Origin: Rutpela maculata
Taxonomy: Eukaryota > Arthropoda > Insecta > Coleoptera > Cerambycidae
Assembly (NCBI GenBank): GCA_936432065.2
Contig: OW386292.2
Span: 132,695,460 to 132,759,459 of the forward strand
Direction of reading: 5' to 3'
Length of the DNA stretch: 64,000 nucleotides
Shown: positions 1-11,601 of the stretch, in pieces
Numbering within the stretch: position 1 is the stretch's first letter
Layout of the letters: the number at the start of each line of letters is the position of its first letter
Notes under the pieces: generated by a model
Told to the model about the DNA's origin: nothing
What the model saw: only the letters and a program-made list of their open reading frames with translations
The model's database searches: none
Made by a program: the position numbers and the translations under genes

Positions 1-576
1 GGATTTTTTATATAATTGTTATACATTCAATAGGATAGGATACTTTTCGCAAATAATGTTACTTTTAGACATTTTTAATTTTATAGTACGATCTTAGTTG
101 GTAAAAGACTTGGTAAAAAAACTATACAAAACCCCATTTGGGTTTCGATTCCGAGTCAAAAGAACTACACCACCACCTTACACGTAAAAGAATGTAAATT
201 TTTACATTATAAGACACGAGCTAAAATCATATTTTCACGGTTGTATATTACATTATGAAATGTATATTTGTAAAATATATAAATATTTAGATATTAAAAT
301 GAAATATCATTTCACCAGATTTCTATTCAATTACAAAAACATAAAAATTAAAAAAAAAAATTTCAAATTTAAATCATTAAGTACTAACATTTTTATTTAT
401 CGATCGATTTTGTTCAAATCTCTCTAGCTAACACTAATTTACTGTCCAAATTTCAGTACAATCGGAATTTTCTTTCTTCAGTTATCGTGCTTACAAGAAA
501 CGTGACGGACGGACAGACAGACGGACATTTTGAAAGTTGTTCAGAATTCGTTCACTAACACAATGGTATGAAAATT
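1..576 (+). repeat. dispersed repeat, copy A
   Basis: This AT-rich noncoding stretch has relatives in the window. The block around 415-570 (CTAGCTAACACTAA, then TTACTGTCCAAATTTCA, a run of GACGGACAGACAG and ATTTTGAAAGTTGTTCA) recurs near 18058-18140 on the same strand and near 50296-50490 on the opposite strand. The start also resembles 16420-16500. It is probably part of a LINE- or SINE-like family, but no coding part is visible, so the class is unknown. Confidence 0.55.
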
Positions 577-759
577 TTTTGTCTGCGAGCGATATTTACG
601 GTTTTAGAAAACCAATCAAATGCAAAATCCGATGACATTTCTGTGGCTCTCAATATTTAGAACAGAAAAATTTATTTTTATCACTAAATCCAATTTACCA
701 TGCACAATGTAGAAGATCGTATACCCGAACTGCTTATAAAGGAAAATCAGAAATTGTAA

Positions 760-1047
760 ATCCTAGTCCAGAGAATACAAGTAAAAAGGGCATTTCTGCA
801 ATGTGGTATTTACAAGACAGCCTACCAAATTAAGCCCAGAATTCCAAATGTTTTAGATTTTGGATGGTACCTAAAGGGGGAAATCTTATTTCCAAAGATG
901 ATTTCAAAAAGCCCAAAACCCAATTTTATTGAGTTAAATCCATTTTGTAAATGTGAATTATATAACTGTACTACAAGCTGCAAGTGTAGCAAAGCAAACG
1001 TGCAATGTAACATAAGTTGTTTATGCGAAGGAAAATGTAATCTTTAG
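760..1047 (+). pseudogene. C-terminal fragment of a multi-copy TE-associated Cys-rich protein
   Basis: One frame is open from just after a stop at 757-759 to a TAG at 1045-1047, about 95 codons. It contains a segment like RAFLQCGIYKTAY, then LDFGWYL, and a tail with many regularly spaced cysteines (FCKCELYNC, SCKCSKANVQC, SCLCEGKCN). From memory of the family, large arthropod TE-associated proteins end this way: an alanine/tryptophan-rich helix, a 'GW' stretch and a CXC-like zinc tail. Only this end is present, with no upstream part and no ATG near a plausible start, so it is a truncated remnant. Related pieces lie at 3185-3756, 41340-41980 and 48152-48331. The function of the parent protein is not known to me. 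Confidence 0.5.
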
Positions 1048-1798
1048 TACCCACTTGCTGTTATAATTAATGAAAATATATTTTTTAATGTGTATGTTTC
1101 GAGATTATCTACATAATTTTATAACATTTAATTGCAAATAGAAACTAAATAATCCGTAGACTCACTTGATCGCTTAAACGACACCACTGATGGGCGACGT
1201 TAACAGAAGTTATGCTTTAAATTAATGCGGATGAGTTGCGCGGCCGCATTCAACAGAGTCATCTCGTTACATGAGCCGAATTTCAAAAAAATCTCTTTAT
1301 AAAAAAGTTTGTTTAAAGTATATGGAACATTTTTCTCGTTTATACTATAACTCTCTTTTTAAAAATAAAAAAGTTACATCGATCGGGTATTTTTCAATGC
1401 AAATTTTAAAAAACCGCGACAATAGAGGGTAACTATATTTTTTTTAGGCACTATATTATTAGTTACACTATATTCTTTGCCGCCAGCCTGTCTAAGAATA
1501 TTGGAGGGATAATGTGTAAAATATTGGTCTAAATCGGAATTAAAATAAAAAAGATATGATGTGTTATGTGCAAAACAAAAATTAACACATAATTTTAAAA
1601 TTTTTCAAAAAATTTGCGAATTGACCGATTTGGCAATCTCAAATTAACGGGCGAACTCAAAAATCAAATCCAGAAGGTCATTTTACATAATATCATCTGT
1701 TTTTTAGGTGGGTGTTCGCGAGTTGTATAGACTACTTTTAAAATGCTTCCTACAGATTGGCTGGACTATTAAGAAATGTCGGCCGGAGACCGAGACAG
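1048..1798. other. no gene seen
   Basis: AT-rich noncoding sequence. All frames are closed at short intervals, and no repeat partner was found inside the window. Confidence 0.5.
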
Positions 1799-2640
1799 GC
1801 GACAACGACACCACCGGTACAATGTAATTAAATGCTGCTCCGTTCGAAGCGTGCGACACTGGGCTGTCGCCATAGTTGCCAACCCTACTGTTTTTTCAGT
1901 AGATCTACCGTTTTTTGAATTTCTTCCCAGTTTTTAGTCCGACCTGCTAAGTAAATCTACAGTTTTTTTTGCGTATGGATCAATTATTTTATTAAGGTAT
2001 TACCACAGAGTACAGTAACTATACAGAGGCGAAAGCAAGCCTTCCCGCCAAAACCAAATTTACATACTCTTCGCCATTTTTTATATGGTATATCAGTTTT
2101 ATGTTGACACTGTTGACGTTTATCATGTTAAGTTTGGATTTGTGAATTTTATTTCCACTCATTTTGGGAGGTTGAAAACATTAATCGAGAATTAAATTTC
2201 TCATAAATAAAACCTAGTGCACAACTCAATCGAAAATAGGCACCGATTATAAACAATTCAAATGGTAATATTTTTCAATCCAACTCGAAATACACTGTTT
2301 TCTCAGTGTATCCTTAAAAGTAAAGAAAACATAGAAATAAATTAACAATACATTTTTCTCAGTGTAGATGCAATTGGTACACAAGGTCACAGAAATCGAG
2401 ACATCAAAACTCAAACGTGCCGCCAAAGCTTTCGCCTCTGTGTAGTTACTATAATCTGTGATTTAATATATAGTAAAAAAAACAGTAGATTAACAGTTTC
2501 ACTCAAATAAATTCCCAGTTTTCTACAGTTTTTTTTCTTATCTACAGTTTCCTCGTCTAACAAAGTTGGCAACAGTGGCTGTCGCACGCTTTGAACGGAG
2601 CTGCATTGAATTACATTGTACCGGTGGTGTCGCTGTGGCC
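1799..2640. mobile_element. nonautonomous element with long inverted repeats and a nested one
   Basis: The left arm contains CGACACCACCGGTACAATGT (near 1806). It is repeated inverted in the right arm, which ends in GGTGTCGCTGTGGCC at 2640. The arms continue inward through GCGTGCGACA, GTTGCCAAC and a T-rich CAGTTTTTT stretch, about 130 bp with mismatches. A second inverted pair inside, ACAGAGGCGAAAGC (2023-2036) and GCTTTCGCCTCTGT (2428-2441), is flanked by GTAACT-like sequence on both sides. That fits a smaller MITE inserted in the larger one, though a single complex foldback element is also possible. No transposase frame is present and the superfamily is undetermined. Confidence 0.6.
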
Positions 2641-2788
2641 GTCGCATGTTGCGAAAGTCTACCTTGAGAATCTTTAGCAAAATTAACGCCCTCAATTATC
2701 ATCTTTTTTCTTTTATACCAGAATTTTTCACTTTATTTTTTATTTTATTAGGACGTAATTAACTAAACTTTAAATAATTCTTTTCCAG

Positions 2789-2885
2789 ACTAAAAGATAT
2801 ATACCTTGGCACGTGTAAAGATATATTGTTATTAATTCCAGTAGGCTCAGTAGGACCTGTCATCGCTGCTTATTTCATTATGCAT
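2789..2885 (+). CDS. candidate internal exon, membrane protein, unrecognised
   Basis: A 97-base stretch follows a pyrimidine-rich acceptor (TTCTTTTCCAG, AG at 2787-2788) and ends at a consensus donor GTAAGT (2886). After one leading base it gives 32 open codons. The start is like LKDIYLGTCKDILLL, followed by a hydrophobic run IPVGSVGPVIAAYFIMH that would suit a membrane segment. The exon ends on a codon boundary. Local GC is higher than the flanks. I do not recognise the protein. The only comparable stretch is 56949-57127 on the same strand, but the phases do not join directly (this exon ends at phase 0, the other needs one base before it), so further exons would have to lie between them. A chance match is quite possible. 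Confidence 0.27.
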
Positions 2886-3184
2886 GTAAGTTTAAAAAAA
2901 ACATATTTTAATGCGCCACAATAAAAATTGCACTGTATATATTAGAATTTAGGGAGGAAGAAATCTGTCAATTAACTCAATCAACAATAACAATTGCTCT
3001 ACAGGTGTGAAGGGAGAAAGGATGCTGAAATGTAGGTGTTTGCGTTGGTGTTTAGTATTAACATTCTCTTCAGCAGATGTATTAAGTCTTTTCTTTGAGC
3101 ATTTCCCCAATCCTTCATTTCGTACGTGTCTATCCCATTTTATTATTCCCTTCCCTCCTTTTAAAAGCATTTAAAAGTTTGAAT

Positions 3185-3756
3185 AATTTACCAGAGGAGA
3201 ACCTAAATAATGTCGTTAACATAAGAGAGAAGTTTGTTTGCACGATGTATGGCTTTAAAGCTATAAAAAAAACGTCAAAGATGCTCGTGTAGCTACCTTC
3301 ACGAAGGTGTATAAATTTAACGAAAATGATAACGAATTTCGGTTACCAGACAAAAATTTTGATGCATCTCTCTCGCCACTGTCGAAATCGGAACTTGTAC
3401 AGCACGTTTTAAGAACTGTGTATGTATGTATACGATTTGGAACAACGCACACAAACAAGTGCCATCTACATTAGATCCCTTGGTTATGGGTGACAGCTTG
3501 AGGAAAACAAATTTAACTTGCAAGTGATTTGATGGAGATCAATTACTTCCATAAGTGAAAATTATTATCCGAGATGCCGAAAATAGTGAAGATATTATAT
3601 CATTTGTGCTTTTCACTTTTCATCCTATTATAACCTTAATCAATTTTTTGTAAATAATTATTATTTTTAAATGCGAGTGACAAAGAGAAAAATGATCTTT
3701 CACCCACTGAGTATCAAGAGAGTGATGAGTTGGATGAAATTGAGAATGATCTGTAA
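3185..3756 (+). pseudogene. degraded C-terminal half of a TE-associated protein with acidic tail
   Basis: Successive frames read, in order, NIREKFVCTMYGF, a lysine-rich stretch, LPDKNFDASLSPLSKSELVQ followed by HVLRTVYVC, then LDPLVMG and FDGDQL. The last piece is an acidic tail (SPTEYQESDELDEIENDL, with a stop at 3754-3756). Frames change at about 3285 and again near 3450-3530, so it is broken. From memory of the family, these blocks match the order 'EKFVCxLY ... LPPxxxxLxxHxxRxxYV ... GW ... WFDGDQ ... acidic end' in multi-copy arthropod proteins that travel with TEs. No catalytic domain is visible. The piece at 760-1047 belongs to a related type with a Cys-rich end instead of an acidic one. 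Confidence 0.45.
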
Positions 3757-4836
3757 TCGGAAGCCGTATAAATTTATTTTTATTTTCACCATACTAAATA
3801 ACTTTTCTGAGCAGATCATTATATATAATTTTGAAATATACGAATGTATTAATTTGTATTCTCATAAAATAATGTATATTAATAATAAATTGAATATTTA
3901 ATCTAATTAAAAAAAGAAACTCGGGAATATCGATATTGCTAATTAAATCTTTATGGCGAACTTTGAAATTCGGGTATATGATAATATTCGTACTAAGATT
4001 AACGATAAACACACTCAGCTGCAAGTATGTGGGTGGAAAAGTCTCGGAGCTCTAAGATCTCGTGTGCGCACTTCGACGTCTCAAACGAAACTTAAATTTT
4101 ATAGGGACTTTTTTATCATCAAAGAGAACCAGTCCAAATAGAATAAATCATGGATATCATTTTGTTTTATTCTTTCTGTCAAGACGTTTTGTGATCCAGC
4201 GCCAAATAAAATTTAATTTTTTTCTCGTAAATACGGTCCACACTAACGCATATGCAATGTTTTGTAGAAAATCAGCCCTCCAAGTAACTTCAGGATGGTT
4301 TTGGTCATGATAACGTATTGCACATTGGTGCTGAATGTATGTGTCACTGGTCAACTGTTTCAGGATCAAGTACGTACTTACTGCTAAGACTAAACCATAA
4401 CCACAGGCACAGAGCTCAAATAACACAGATACTTGAAAATCACCGGAAATTACCTAACCATTTGCTTATATCAAGTAAATTTACTTTTATGTCACAGCTT
4501 TCAGTAAGTTATCCAGTGGCTTTCCAGTAGTGATGGACGATATTTGGCAAACTGTGATTTAGTCAGTGATATTAGAAAGTCACTGATCGCGACTGTTACT
4601 AAAGTCGCTTAAGCTGTGATGTGATCACGATATTTACACTGCATGTACACTTCTGTGCAATAAAATTGGGGACACCAAATATTGTAGAGTTTAAATAGAA
4701 CAAATATTATTTCCATAGTAATAAAGACGAATTTGTCGTATGTATCAATTAGTGCTTAGAATTTTATCGTAAAATTTTTTCGAAAGCGTTATTGCCTTGA
4801 AATTTAAAGACTGTAAATTAACTGTTTATTATTTGA
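3757..4836. other. no gene seen
   Basis: AT-rich sequence without a credible gene. A hAT-like end (AGTAGTGATGGACGATATTTG) is suggested near 4526-4550, but no partner end or target duplication was found. Confidence 0.4.
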
Positions 4837-4844
4837 TTGATTAA

Positions 4845-5947
4845 CAGGGATGGCTCTGGGGGAGGGGGGGTGAAGCGGGCGGCCGCCCGGAGCGGCAAAT
4901 TCTTCAAATCCACAGTTAAAAAGTACCACAGTAAAAAATATAAAAAAGTTAGGAAACAATTGTTTCACTAATATAGTAATAGTAATGTTAACTTTATATA
5001 AATAATTTGTTATTGTTAGTTCTTTTTTGTATATAAAGTAGGTTACATACATACATTCTGTTTCTTATAAAGTGAGACAGACAGGTGGCGGGGTAAATAA
5101 AAGAAAGGTGATATTCAACCCAGATTGAAATAAATTAAACTTAATTTTTTATTCAAGTTTGTTTTGTACATTCAGAACTGTTCTATGTTATCCAATCAGG
5201 TCCTATGCCTACTATACTGTTAATACAGGAAAAAATATTATTCAGTAAACTCTTTAATTCACTTTTAAAAAATTTTTGAATGCACCTTAGTACTTTTTTG
5301 GGGATTTTATAGTTTCTTTATTTGCATTGTCCGTATTTGTCATACTTCACATTTTGTGATCAAGTTTATTAATCTGCTAGTTTTAAATTAAGTATCAAAA
5401 ATTTGATTTTAACGAAATAATTAAAAGCGGGGTAAAAAAAGAGACTAAAGAGACCAAATGGGCAGACTGAAGCAGGCACATTTCAGCTTCCTAATTTAGG
5501 AGAAGCTAGCCCTTCCGCAAGCCCCTTCTTGTTTAGTAAAAAATCTGAATAAATTACATATAAAAGAAAAAACCCTCCTCTGTCTTATTTTTGCACTTCC
5601 ATTTGTACAACGTCAATAAGAATGGGAATTAATCGCGTGTCTTTCATTTGCCCTCCACTGTCTTTTTTTACCCCAATTGGAGGGTAAAAATGAGATACTG
5701 TTTATTTTTGTTTATCAATTAACTGTACTTCTTAGTAAAAAAATGCATATAAATATAGTTTTTCCTGTCATTTTTATATATGATACCAATCTTTCATTAA
5801 ATATGACTCGATTCTAAGCAACCTAAAAATTGAAAGATGTCATTTTGTCTCATTTATACCCCGCCTGACCCTAATGTTATTTATATAAGAGAGGGGCGGC
5901 AAAATTAAACTGTGCCCGAAGCGGCAAAATACCTGGAGCCAGCCCTG
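4845..5947. mobile_element. nonautonomous hAT-type element, 1103 bp
   Basis: The left end is CAGGGATGGCTC and the right end is GAGCCAGCCCTG, an inverted pair with one mismatch of the CAGGG...CCCTG kind typical of hAT elements. It is flanked by an exact 8-bp duplication TTGATTAA (4837-4844 and 5948-5955), the size expected for hAT. GC-rich subterminal stretches (GCGGCCGCCCGGAGCGGCAA on the left, GCCCGAAGCGGCAAAAT on the right) also fit. There is no transposase frame inside, so it would need an enzyme from elsewhere. Its centre holds another inverted-repeat unit (5075-5873). Confidence 0.85.
5075..5873. mobile_element. inverted-repeat unit nested in the hAT element
   Basis: GGCGGGGTAAATAAAAG on the left (5086) is mirrored by CATTTATACCCCGCC on the right (about 5856-5870). 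Related motifs repeat inside: GGGGTAAAAAAAGAGAC near 5430, its reverse complement GTCTTTTTTTACCCC near 5660, and AGGGTAAAAATGAGA near 5683. Repeated subterminal motifs of this kind are often transposase-binding sites. There is no coding sequence, and the target duplication was not resolved. Confidence 0.5.
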
Positions 5948-6058
5948 TTGATTAATGATTGATTAATTTAATCTTTGATAATAAACTGCCAATTTACACG
6001 AATTATATTACCTTTTGGCATCTTAGGTTGCGCAAAAATGTATAGATAAAATTTAAAA

Positions 6059-7825
6059 GTGGTATTTGGGGAGAATATTTCAAGAATAAATAAAGTACAT
6101 AAAACATCTTTAAAATTAACTTTTGCCATTAACTGCCTTCAGACGTTTTCTTGTAATATTTTAATGTTTACTGACCTATATTTTCAATATCATTATTTAT
6201 GTTATTATAGAGAAACAATTGTAATTGAAAACTCTATGTACTTATTTAACACTACCGAAAATGAAGTTAAAAGTATAATTAATCAATTAAAACCTAGAAA
6301 ATCTCCCGGATATGACGAAATACGTTCAGAAACTTTAAAAGAAATTTCACCGGAAATTTCAAAACACCTAAGTTTTTTAATTAATAAAACATTTAATAGA
6401 GGATATTTTCCTAAAATTTTGAAAATAGGTGTTATAAAGCCTTTATATAAAAATGGAGATGTTAACCAAATATCGAATTATAGACCAGTGTCGCTAATTT
6501 CCAACTTAGCTAAAATATATGAAAAAGTGTTAAAAAGTAGAATTACAAAATTTATCAATAAACATAATATTCTTTCAGAAAAACAATTTGGGTTTAGAGA
6601 AAAAAAATCTACTGAGGATGCAATCGCGTATCTTACCCAATTTATTTACAAAGCACTAGATGAAAGAAAGCCAACGTTATGCATTTTTGTAGATCTCGCG
6701 AAAGCGTTTGATACTGTGTCCCATGAAAAATTGTTAATAAAATTGCATAACTATGGAATCAGGGGACATGTTCTTCGTCTATTTCAAAGCTACCTTTCGG
6801 AAAGACAACAATTTGTAAAAATTGGTGATACATTCAGTTTACCCAGAATAATAAAATACGGAGTGCCACAGGGAACTGTTCTTGGCCCGGTTTTATTCAC
6901 ACTTTATATAAACAGTCTTTTTTCCTTATACACAAAGGGATCAATAGTTAGTTTCGCAGATGATACGGCCATCTTATACAAAGAAGATACGTGGACCAAT
7001 TTAAAAAATACAGCAGAAAATGATTTTCAGCTAATAAAAAAGTGGTTTGATTCCAACCTTCTTACAGTAAACTTAAATAAAACAAAATATCTACCTTTTG
7101 CATCTTACGCAAACAACCTTCCTGACTTTGGTCCATTACAAATTGATGCTGATACAGAAATTCCAGAAGCACAGTCAATTAAATATTTAGGTATAGTTAT
7201 AGATAGACACCTGCGATGGGATATACAAGTAAATTATATTATAAAAAAGCTTAGAGGATTACTACCACGTTTTAAATATTTAAAAAATTACCTAGATATT
7301 AAGCAATTACAAACTATATACTACGCTTTAGTTCAAAGCCAATTGTCATATGGAATAATCAGTTGGGGAGGGGTAAATGACTGTCACCTTAAGAACCTAA
7401 ACACTATCCAGAAGTGGATACTAAAGATTATATATAACAAACCATATATGTATTCAAGTGACGAACTATATAAAATAAGCAATATTTTGGATATCCGACA
7501 ACTATTTTGTTTTAACATTTTAATACACAATTTTAAAAATAAAATACATTATAATTTAACTGATCATAAATATCAAACAAGGAACAAAACTAATAGCACG
7601 TATCAGAAACCAAGATGCTTAAAAACGATAGGTAAAAGACAATTTTCTTACCTTGCACCATGTATTCACAACATCTTACCAGTGAATCTCAAAAATATTC
7701 AGAAAATAAATGTTTACAAACAGGAAATAAAGAAATGGTTGCTCCTTACACCAAGACAAATCATACATACTCTTATTAATCAAAATTTAAAAAAAAATAC
7801 AAATAAAAATTTAAACATAAGTTAG
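6059..7825 (+). CDS. non-LTR retrotransposon reverse transcriptase (5'-truncated ORF2)
   Basis: A 588-codon open frame whose first ~55 residues look like chance upstream reading; recognisable homology starts near residue 60. The reverse transcriptase order is clear: KPRKSPGYDEI (about 78), PLYKNGDVNQISNYRPVSL (about 130), QFGFREKKSTEDAI, FVDLAKAFD (about 210), GVPQGTVLGP (about 268) and the catalytic FADDTAIL (about 299). A C-terminal thumb region follows with SYGIISWGG. The endonuclease that jockey/I/CR1-type ORF2 carries at its N-terminus is missing, so the copy is 5'-truncated, as is common for LINEs. The catalytic aspartates are intact and the frame has no break, suggesting a fairly young copy. 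The first possible start is GTG rather than ATG, as expected for a truncated copy. A fragment of a related element lies at 44266-44358. I cannot fix the clade. Confidence 0.85.
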   Translation: MVFGENISRINKVHKTSLKLTFAINCLQTFSCNILMFTDLYFQYHYLCYYRETIVIENSMYLFNTTENEVKSIINQLKPRKSPGYDEIRSETLKEISPEISKHLSFLINKTFNRGYFPKILKIGVIKPLYKNGDVNQISNYRPVSLISNLAKIYEKVLKSRITKFINKHNILSEKQFGFREKKSTEDAIAYLTQFIYKALDERKPTLCIFVDLAKAFDTVSHEKLLIKLHNYGIRGHVLRLFQSYLSERQQFVKIGDTFSLPRIIKYGVPQGTVLGPVLFTLYINSLFSLYTKGSIVSFADDTAILYKEDTWTNLKNTAENDFQLIKKWFDSNLLTVNLNKTKYLPFASYANNLPDFGPLQIDADTEIPEAQSIKYLGIVIDRHLRWDIQVNYIIKKLRGLLPRFKYLKNYLDIKQLQTIYYALVQSQLSYGIISWGGVNDCHLKNLNTIQKWILKIIYNKPYMYSSDELYKISNILDIRQLFCFNILIHNFKNKIHYNLTDHKYQTRNKTNSTYQKPRCLKTIGKRQFSYLAPCIHNILPVNLKNIQKINVYKQEIKKWLLLTPRQIIHTLINQNLKKNTNKNLNIS

Positions 7826-8092
7826 TAGTATATATTTTTGTGTGTGTGTGTGTGAACGCGCGCTCACATGCTCTTGTGTGTGCGTGCGTGTGTATCACAA
7901 ACAAGTAGGCATTGTGCCTATTTTTGTGAATTTTCGTTGTTTATTTTTCAAATGTTATTAATTAACACATTAAATTTTTACTTTTCTAAAAAATATATAT
8001 GTATATACAACTTTGTAATTAACTAGATTGTAAATATTTTGAAAATAAACACTATTATTATTATTATTATTATTATTATTATGTCATTATTT
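6190..8092 (+). mobile_element. 5'-truncated LINE ending in a (TTA)n tail
   Basis: The reverse transcriptase frame is followed by about 220 bp of 3' sequence containing a GT-rich stretch (7835-7892). The element then ends in AAATAAACACTATTATTATT with a run of TTA units. Trinucleotide tails are known for I-type and some other non-LTR elements. The 5' limit is estimated and lies shortly after the hAT target duplication at 5955. No clear target duplication was found. Confidence 0.65.
8052..8092 (+). repeat. (TTA)n microsatellite, LINE tail
   Basis: About twelve TTA units directly after the LINE 3' sequence. Other TAA-type runs lie at 11554-11580, 20695-20714, 22868-22893, 23070-23097 and 57247-57262. 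Confidence 0.85.
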
Positions 8093-8214
8093 AGGTGACA
8101 CTTGGTTTAAAAATTTACACTCCATATTGATATCGTTGAAGTTAAAATAGTTATAAATCACTACTCTTTTTATATATTTACTATTTATATTCCTCTCAGA
8201 ACCTCTGTTGAGAT

Positions 8215-10912
8215 GTATCATGCTCTGTTTGATGTTTTTGCTCTCTCAACTTTATTTTTAATTCTGATATTTTAATACTAGGTGATTTCATTATACCTGA
8301 ATACTGCACCCTTACATCTAATACACCCTCCTCATTGACTCTTCAGGCGCTAGTAAATTTTCAAAACTTTCTTAACCTAAAGCAATTTAATGGAGTAAAA
8401 AATACAAATAACCGATTACTGGACCTAATTTTATCCAATAAAACCTGTCAACTCGAGAGGGCTATTGATATTCTCATTGCAGAGGACGACCATCATCCTG
8501 CTCTTATTTTGACTTTTAGTATCATAAAAATTCACGAAAATCATAAAATTAAATCTAATTCTAATTATAAAGTTAACTTTAAGAGAGCTAACTTCCGCAT
8601 CCTTTATTAAACATTAGCTGAAACAGATTGGGAATTTTTAAATAATTCTGAAACTGTAGACGAAGCTAGTGATCGGTTCTATTCCAAATTAAACTCGATA
8701 TTTATTAATACTGTACCTCAATCTAAAACTTCAAAAAGAACATATCCACCCTGGTTTGACTATGACTATCCGTTAATTAAATCTATTAAAGAAAAGCATA
8801 AAGCGTTAAATAAATACAAGCAAGCAGGTGATGTAACTTATCAGAACGAATTTAAAAGATGAAAATTGATTCTGATATTATAAAATGTATTGTAATATGT
8901 TGAGGAAAATATAATTAATGATCCGTCCTCATTTTGGCAATTTATTAATTATAAACATGGTTCATCTGACCTACCAAACTTTATGAATTACAATAATGAA
9001 TAGGTATCTATCCAACGCTCAACAGATTACTAATTCTTTTGGTAACTTTTTTCAGCAATCTTATTCTGAATCTGAAAATATCACTCATAGTCCTAAAAAT
9101 TTTGTTGAGAGTAGCTCATATTTAAATATAGCCTGTTTTACGGAAGACGAAGTATTCACAACATTGAAGAAAATTACACCTAAATTAACTTCTGGGCCTG
9201 ATGGTATCCCCGCATTCATATTACGTGACTGTGCTGCTATTTTTGCTAGCCCACTTACTACGTTATTTAACTTATCACTAAAGTCCTCTAAATTTCCACT
9301 AAGTGGAAATTATCGAAAGTAATTCCAGTCTTTAAGAAAGGTGATAGATCCGATATTTGTAACTACCACCCGATAGTAATAATAAATAATTTTGCTAAAG
9401 CATTTGAAATTATCTTATACCATTTTATTTTTAACCATGTAAGGCATCAAATATCAACAGCTCAACACAGATTCTTTAAATGCCGTTCAATAGTTACGAA
9501 TTTAATTAATATTACAGAGTTTATTCCCGACTCTATTGATAAGGGTATACAAACAGACGTTATATATACTGACTTTTCAAAGGCATTTGATAGACTGAAC
9601 CATAATATCCTCTTAGAAAAATTTTAATTTTTTGGCTTTTCGGATAACCTCATTACACTTTTTAAATCCTACTTAACTGATAGAAGACAATATGTTGTAT
9701 ATCATGGTGTTAGATCTATGGAAGTCTTAGCTAGGTCGGGGGTCCCTCAAGGTTCAAATTTAGGGCCACTTTCCTTTAATTTGTTTGTTAACGACATAGT
9801 AGATAATATCACTGTTAACTGTCTTCTATATGCGAATGATCTAAAACTATTTTGCAATGTTGCGAGTGAATGTGATTGCCTTGAATTGCAAAATAATGTT
9901 GATCGCATTAATACATGATGTATAATTAATAAATTACCTTTAAATGAAGCAAAATGTAACACTATGATATTTACAACAAAACATAATGTTATTGTTTTTG
10001 ATTACAAATTGAACAATCACACACTTTCCCGTCCTGACACTTTTTGTGACTTGGGTGTGACATTTGATGGAAAATTAACGTTTGTAAACGACATCGAACT
10101 TACTGTCAGTAAAAGTTATAGAACACTGGGTTTTGTTATTAGAAACTCCGCACATTTTAATAACGTAAATACATTAAAACAACTATACACTACTCTTGTT
10201 AGACCACATCTTGAGTATGCTTCAATAGTATGGTATCCTGTTTATAATGTATACATACAAAATGTGGAAAGGCTTCAACGTCGATTTCTGAAATATGCGT
10301 CGTTTAAGACTGATGGGACCTATCCTGCTATTGGTTACCCACATCAAGAACTACTCTCTAAATTTGCCCTAGACAGTCTAGAAAACCGTAGACACCGGTC
10401 ACGATTAATTTTCTTATATAAAATTTTACATGGTAACATCGACTGTGGAGAAATTTTAAGTATGCTTAATTTCCAAATTCATAGGGCGGCCTCTAGGCAC
10501 AACAATTTATTTTACTTGCCATTTTCAAGAACAAATGTAAAGAAATTTTCTTGTATTCAGCAAATGTGTAATATATATAATAAGTTGGATACTTCTTTAG
10601 ATATTTTCACCTGCAGTGCTGTAAACATAAAAAAATTGTGTCTAGCTTAAATATATTTTTGTTCTTTCTTGTTGACTTGCGGACTATTAGACTCAATTTA
10701 GAGTGTACATCTGATGTTCACTTTGTTTTATATATGACAAATGCATTGTATTAGTTTAATTTAGTTTAGTTTATTAGCTTAATTCAGATATATAAATAAT
10801 ATTTATATATCTTTTTGTTCATAATCTAGATAAGTATTGAATTATTTTGTATTTTCCTATTCTGTAATTGGGTTTCACCTGTTCAATAGTGTACCAAATA
10901 AATAAATAAACG
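8215..10912 (+). pseudogene. decayed non-LTR retrotransposon ORF2 (jockey/CR1-like)
   Basis: Consecutive pieces in different frames follow ORF2 order. The end of the endonuclease comes first (LGDF near 8280, then NRLLDLILSN and EDDHHPAL around 8410-8510). The reverse transcriptase follows: TSGPDGIPAFIL near 9190, SDICNYHP-like near 9350, TDFSKAFDRLNHN near 9570, GVPQGSNLGPLSFNLF near 9739. The catalytic box near 9830 reads YANDLKLF, so one aspartate of YADD is replaced by asparagine. A C-terminal part at 9964-10650 contains LGVTFDGKLTF and LVRPHLEYASIVWYP. Stops and frameshifts (for example before 8996, at 9322 and at 9625) break it throughout. The 3' end is an AT-rich tail closing with AAATAAATAAATAAA near 10912. 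It is inactive and lies tandem to the preceding LINE, but the two are from different families. Confidence 0.8.
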
Positions 10913-11595
10913 AAGATGTATTTCCGAACCGACGCGCGACGCATCTAATAGAAAACAAAGTAGGTAAAATTATTTAATAATCGCAGTTGCATAAACTTAA
11001 AAGTCCATGGCGCTATTTTAAATGTAATGACAATCAAAAAACCAATACCGGGTGGCTCAGCCAATAGGGACACTCTTGTAACTCTTGAACGGGCTAATGG
11101 ATTTTTTAAAATTTGGTGTAATGACATGGGAAGAAGTTTCCAATTATATGATGTAAAGAACTAATATGGCCGACTTCCGGTTTCGATGCGATTAACATGA
11201 ATATCAAATTTTTAAATGGGACAACCGGTATATTTTTGCATATTTCGATGCTGCTGGCCAAAATACATATGATCTGACTCTCAAATATTATTTTGATTTC
11301 TAAAAATGTAAATTTTTTAATTCTTAGTTTTAGGCCGTGATTTTGCCAAAATTTTTATAAATCAGTCTGAAAACACTTTTAAAATATTACCTCTTCAGAT
11401 AGTAATATTAAACACGATTTATTCTTCATTAAGTTCAACAATATTGGTTTTCAACGAGAACTATTTTTTTAAAAATGGAACTCCTATGGGACAACCTGCT
11501 ATTTGATATGCCTAATGTCTACCTTCTCTTCATACTAAATTTATAATTAAATAAATAATAATAATAATAATAATTAATACTTTATTTATAATAAT
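10913..11595. other. no gene seen; old repeat-like sequence
   Basis: Phrases such as AATATGGCCGACTTCCGG resemble the later ATGGCGGAC-type phrases at 14205-14740, suggesting ancient repeats. Some of it may be the 5' part of the mariner-like element that follows. A short AAT microsatellite sits at 11554-11580. Confidence 0.35.
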
Positions 11596-11601
11596 ACGGT
11601 T

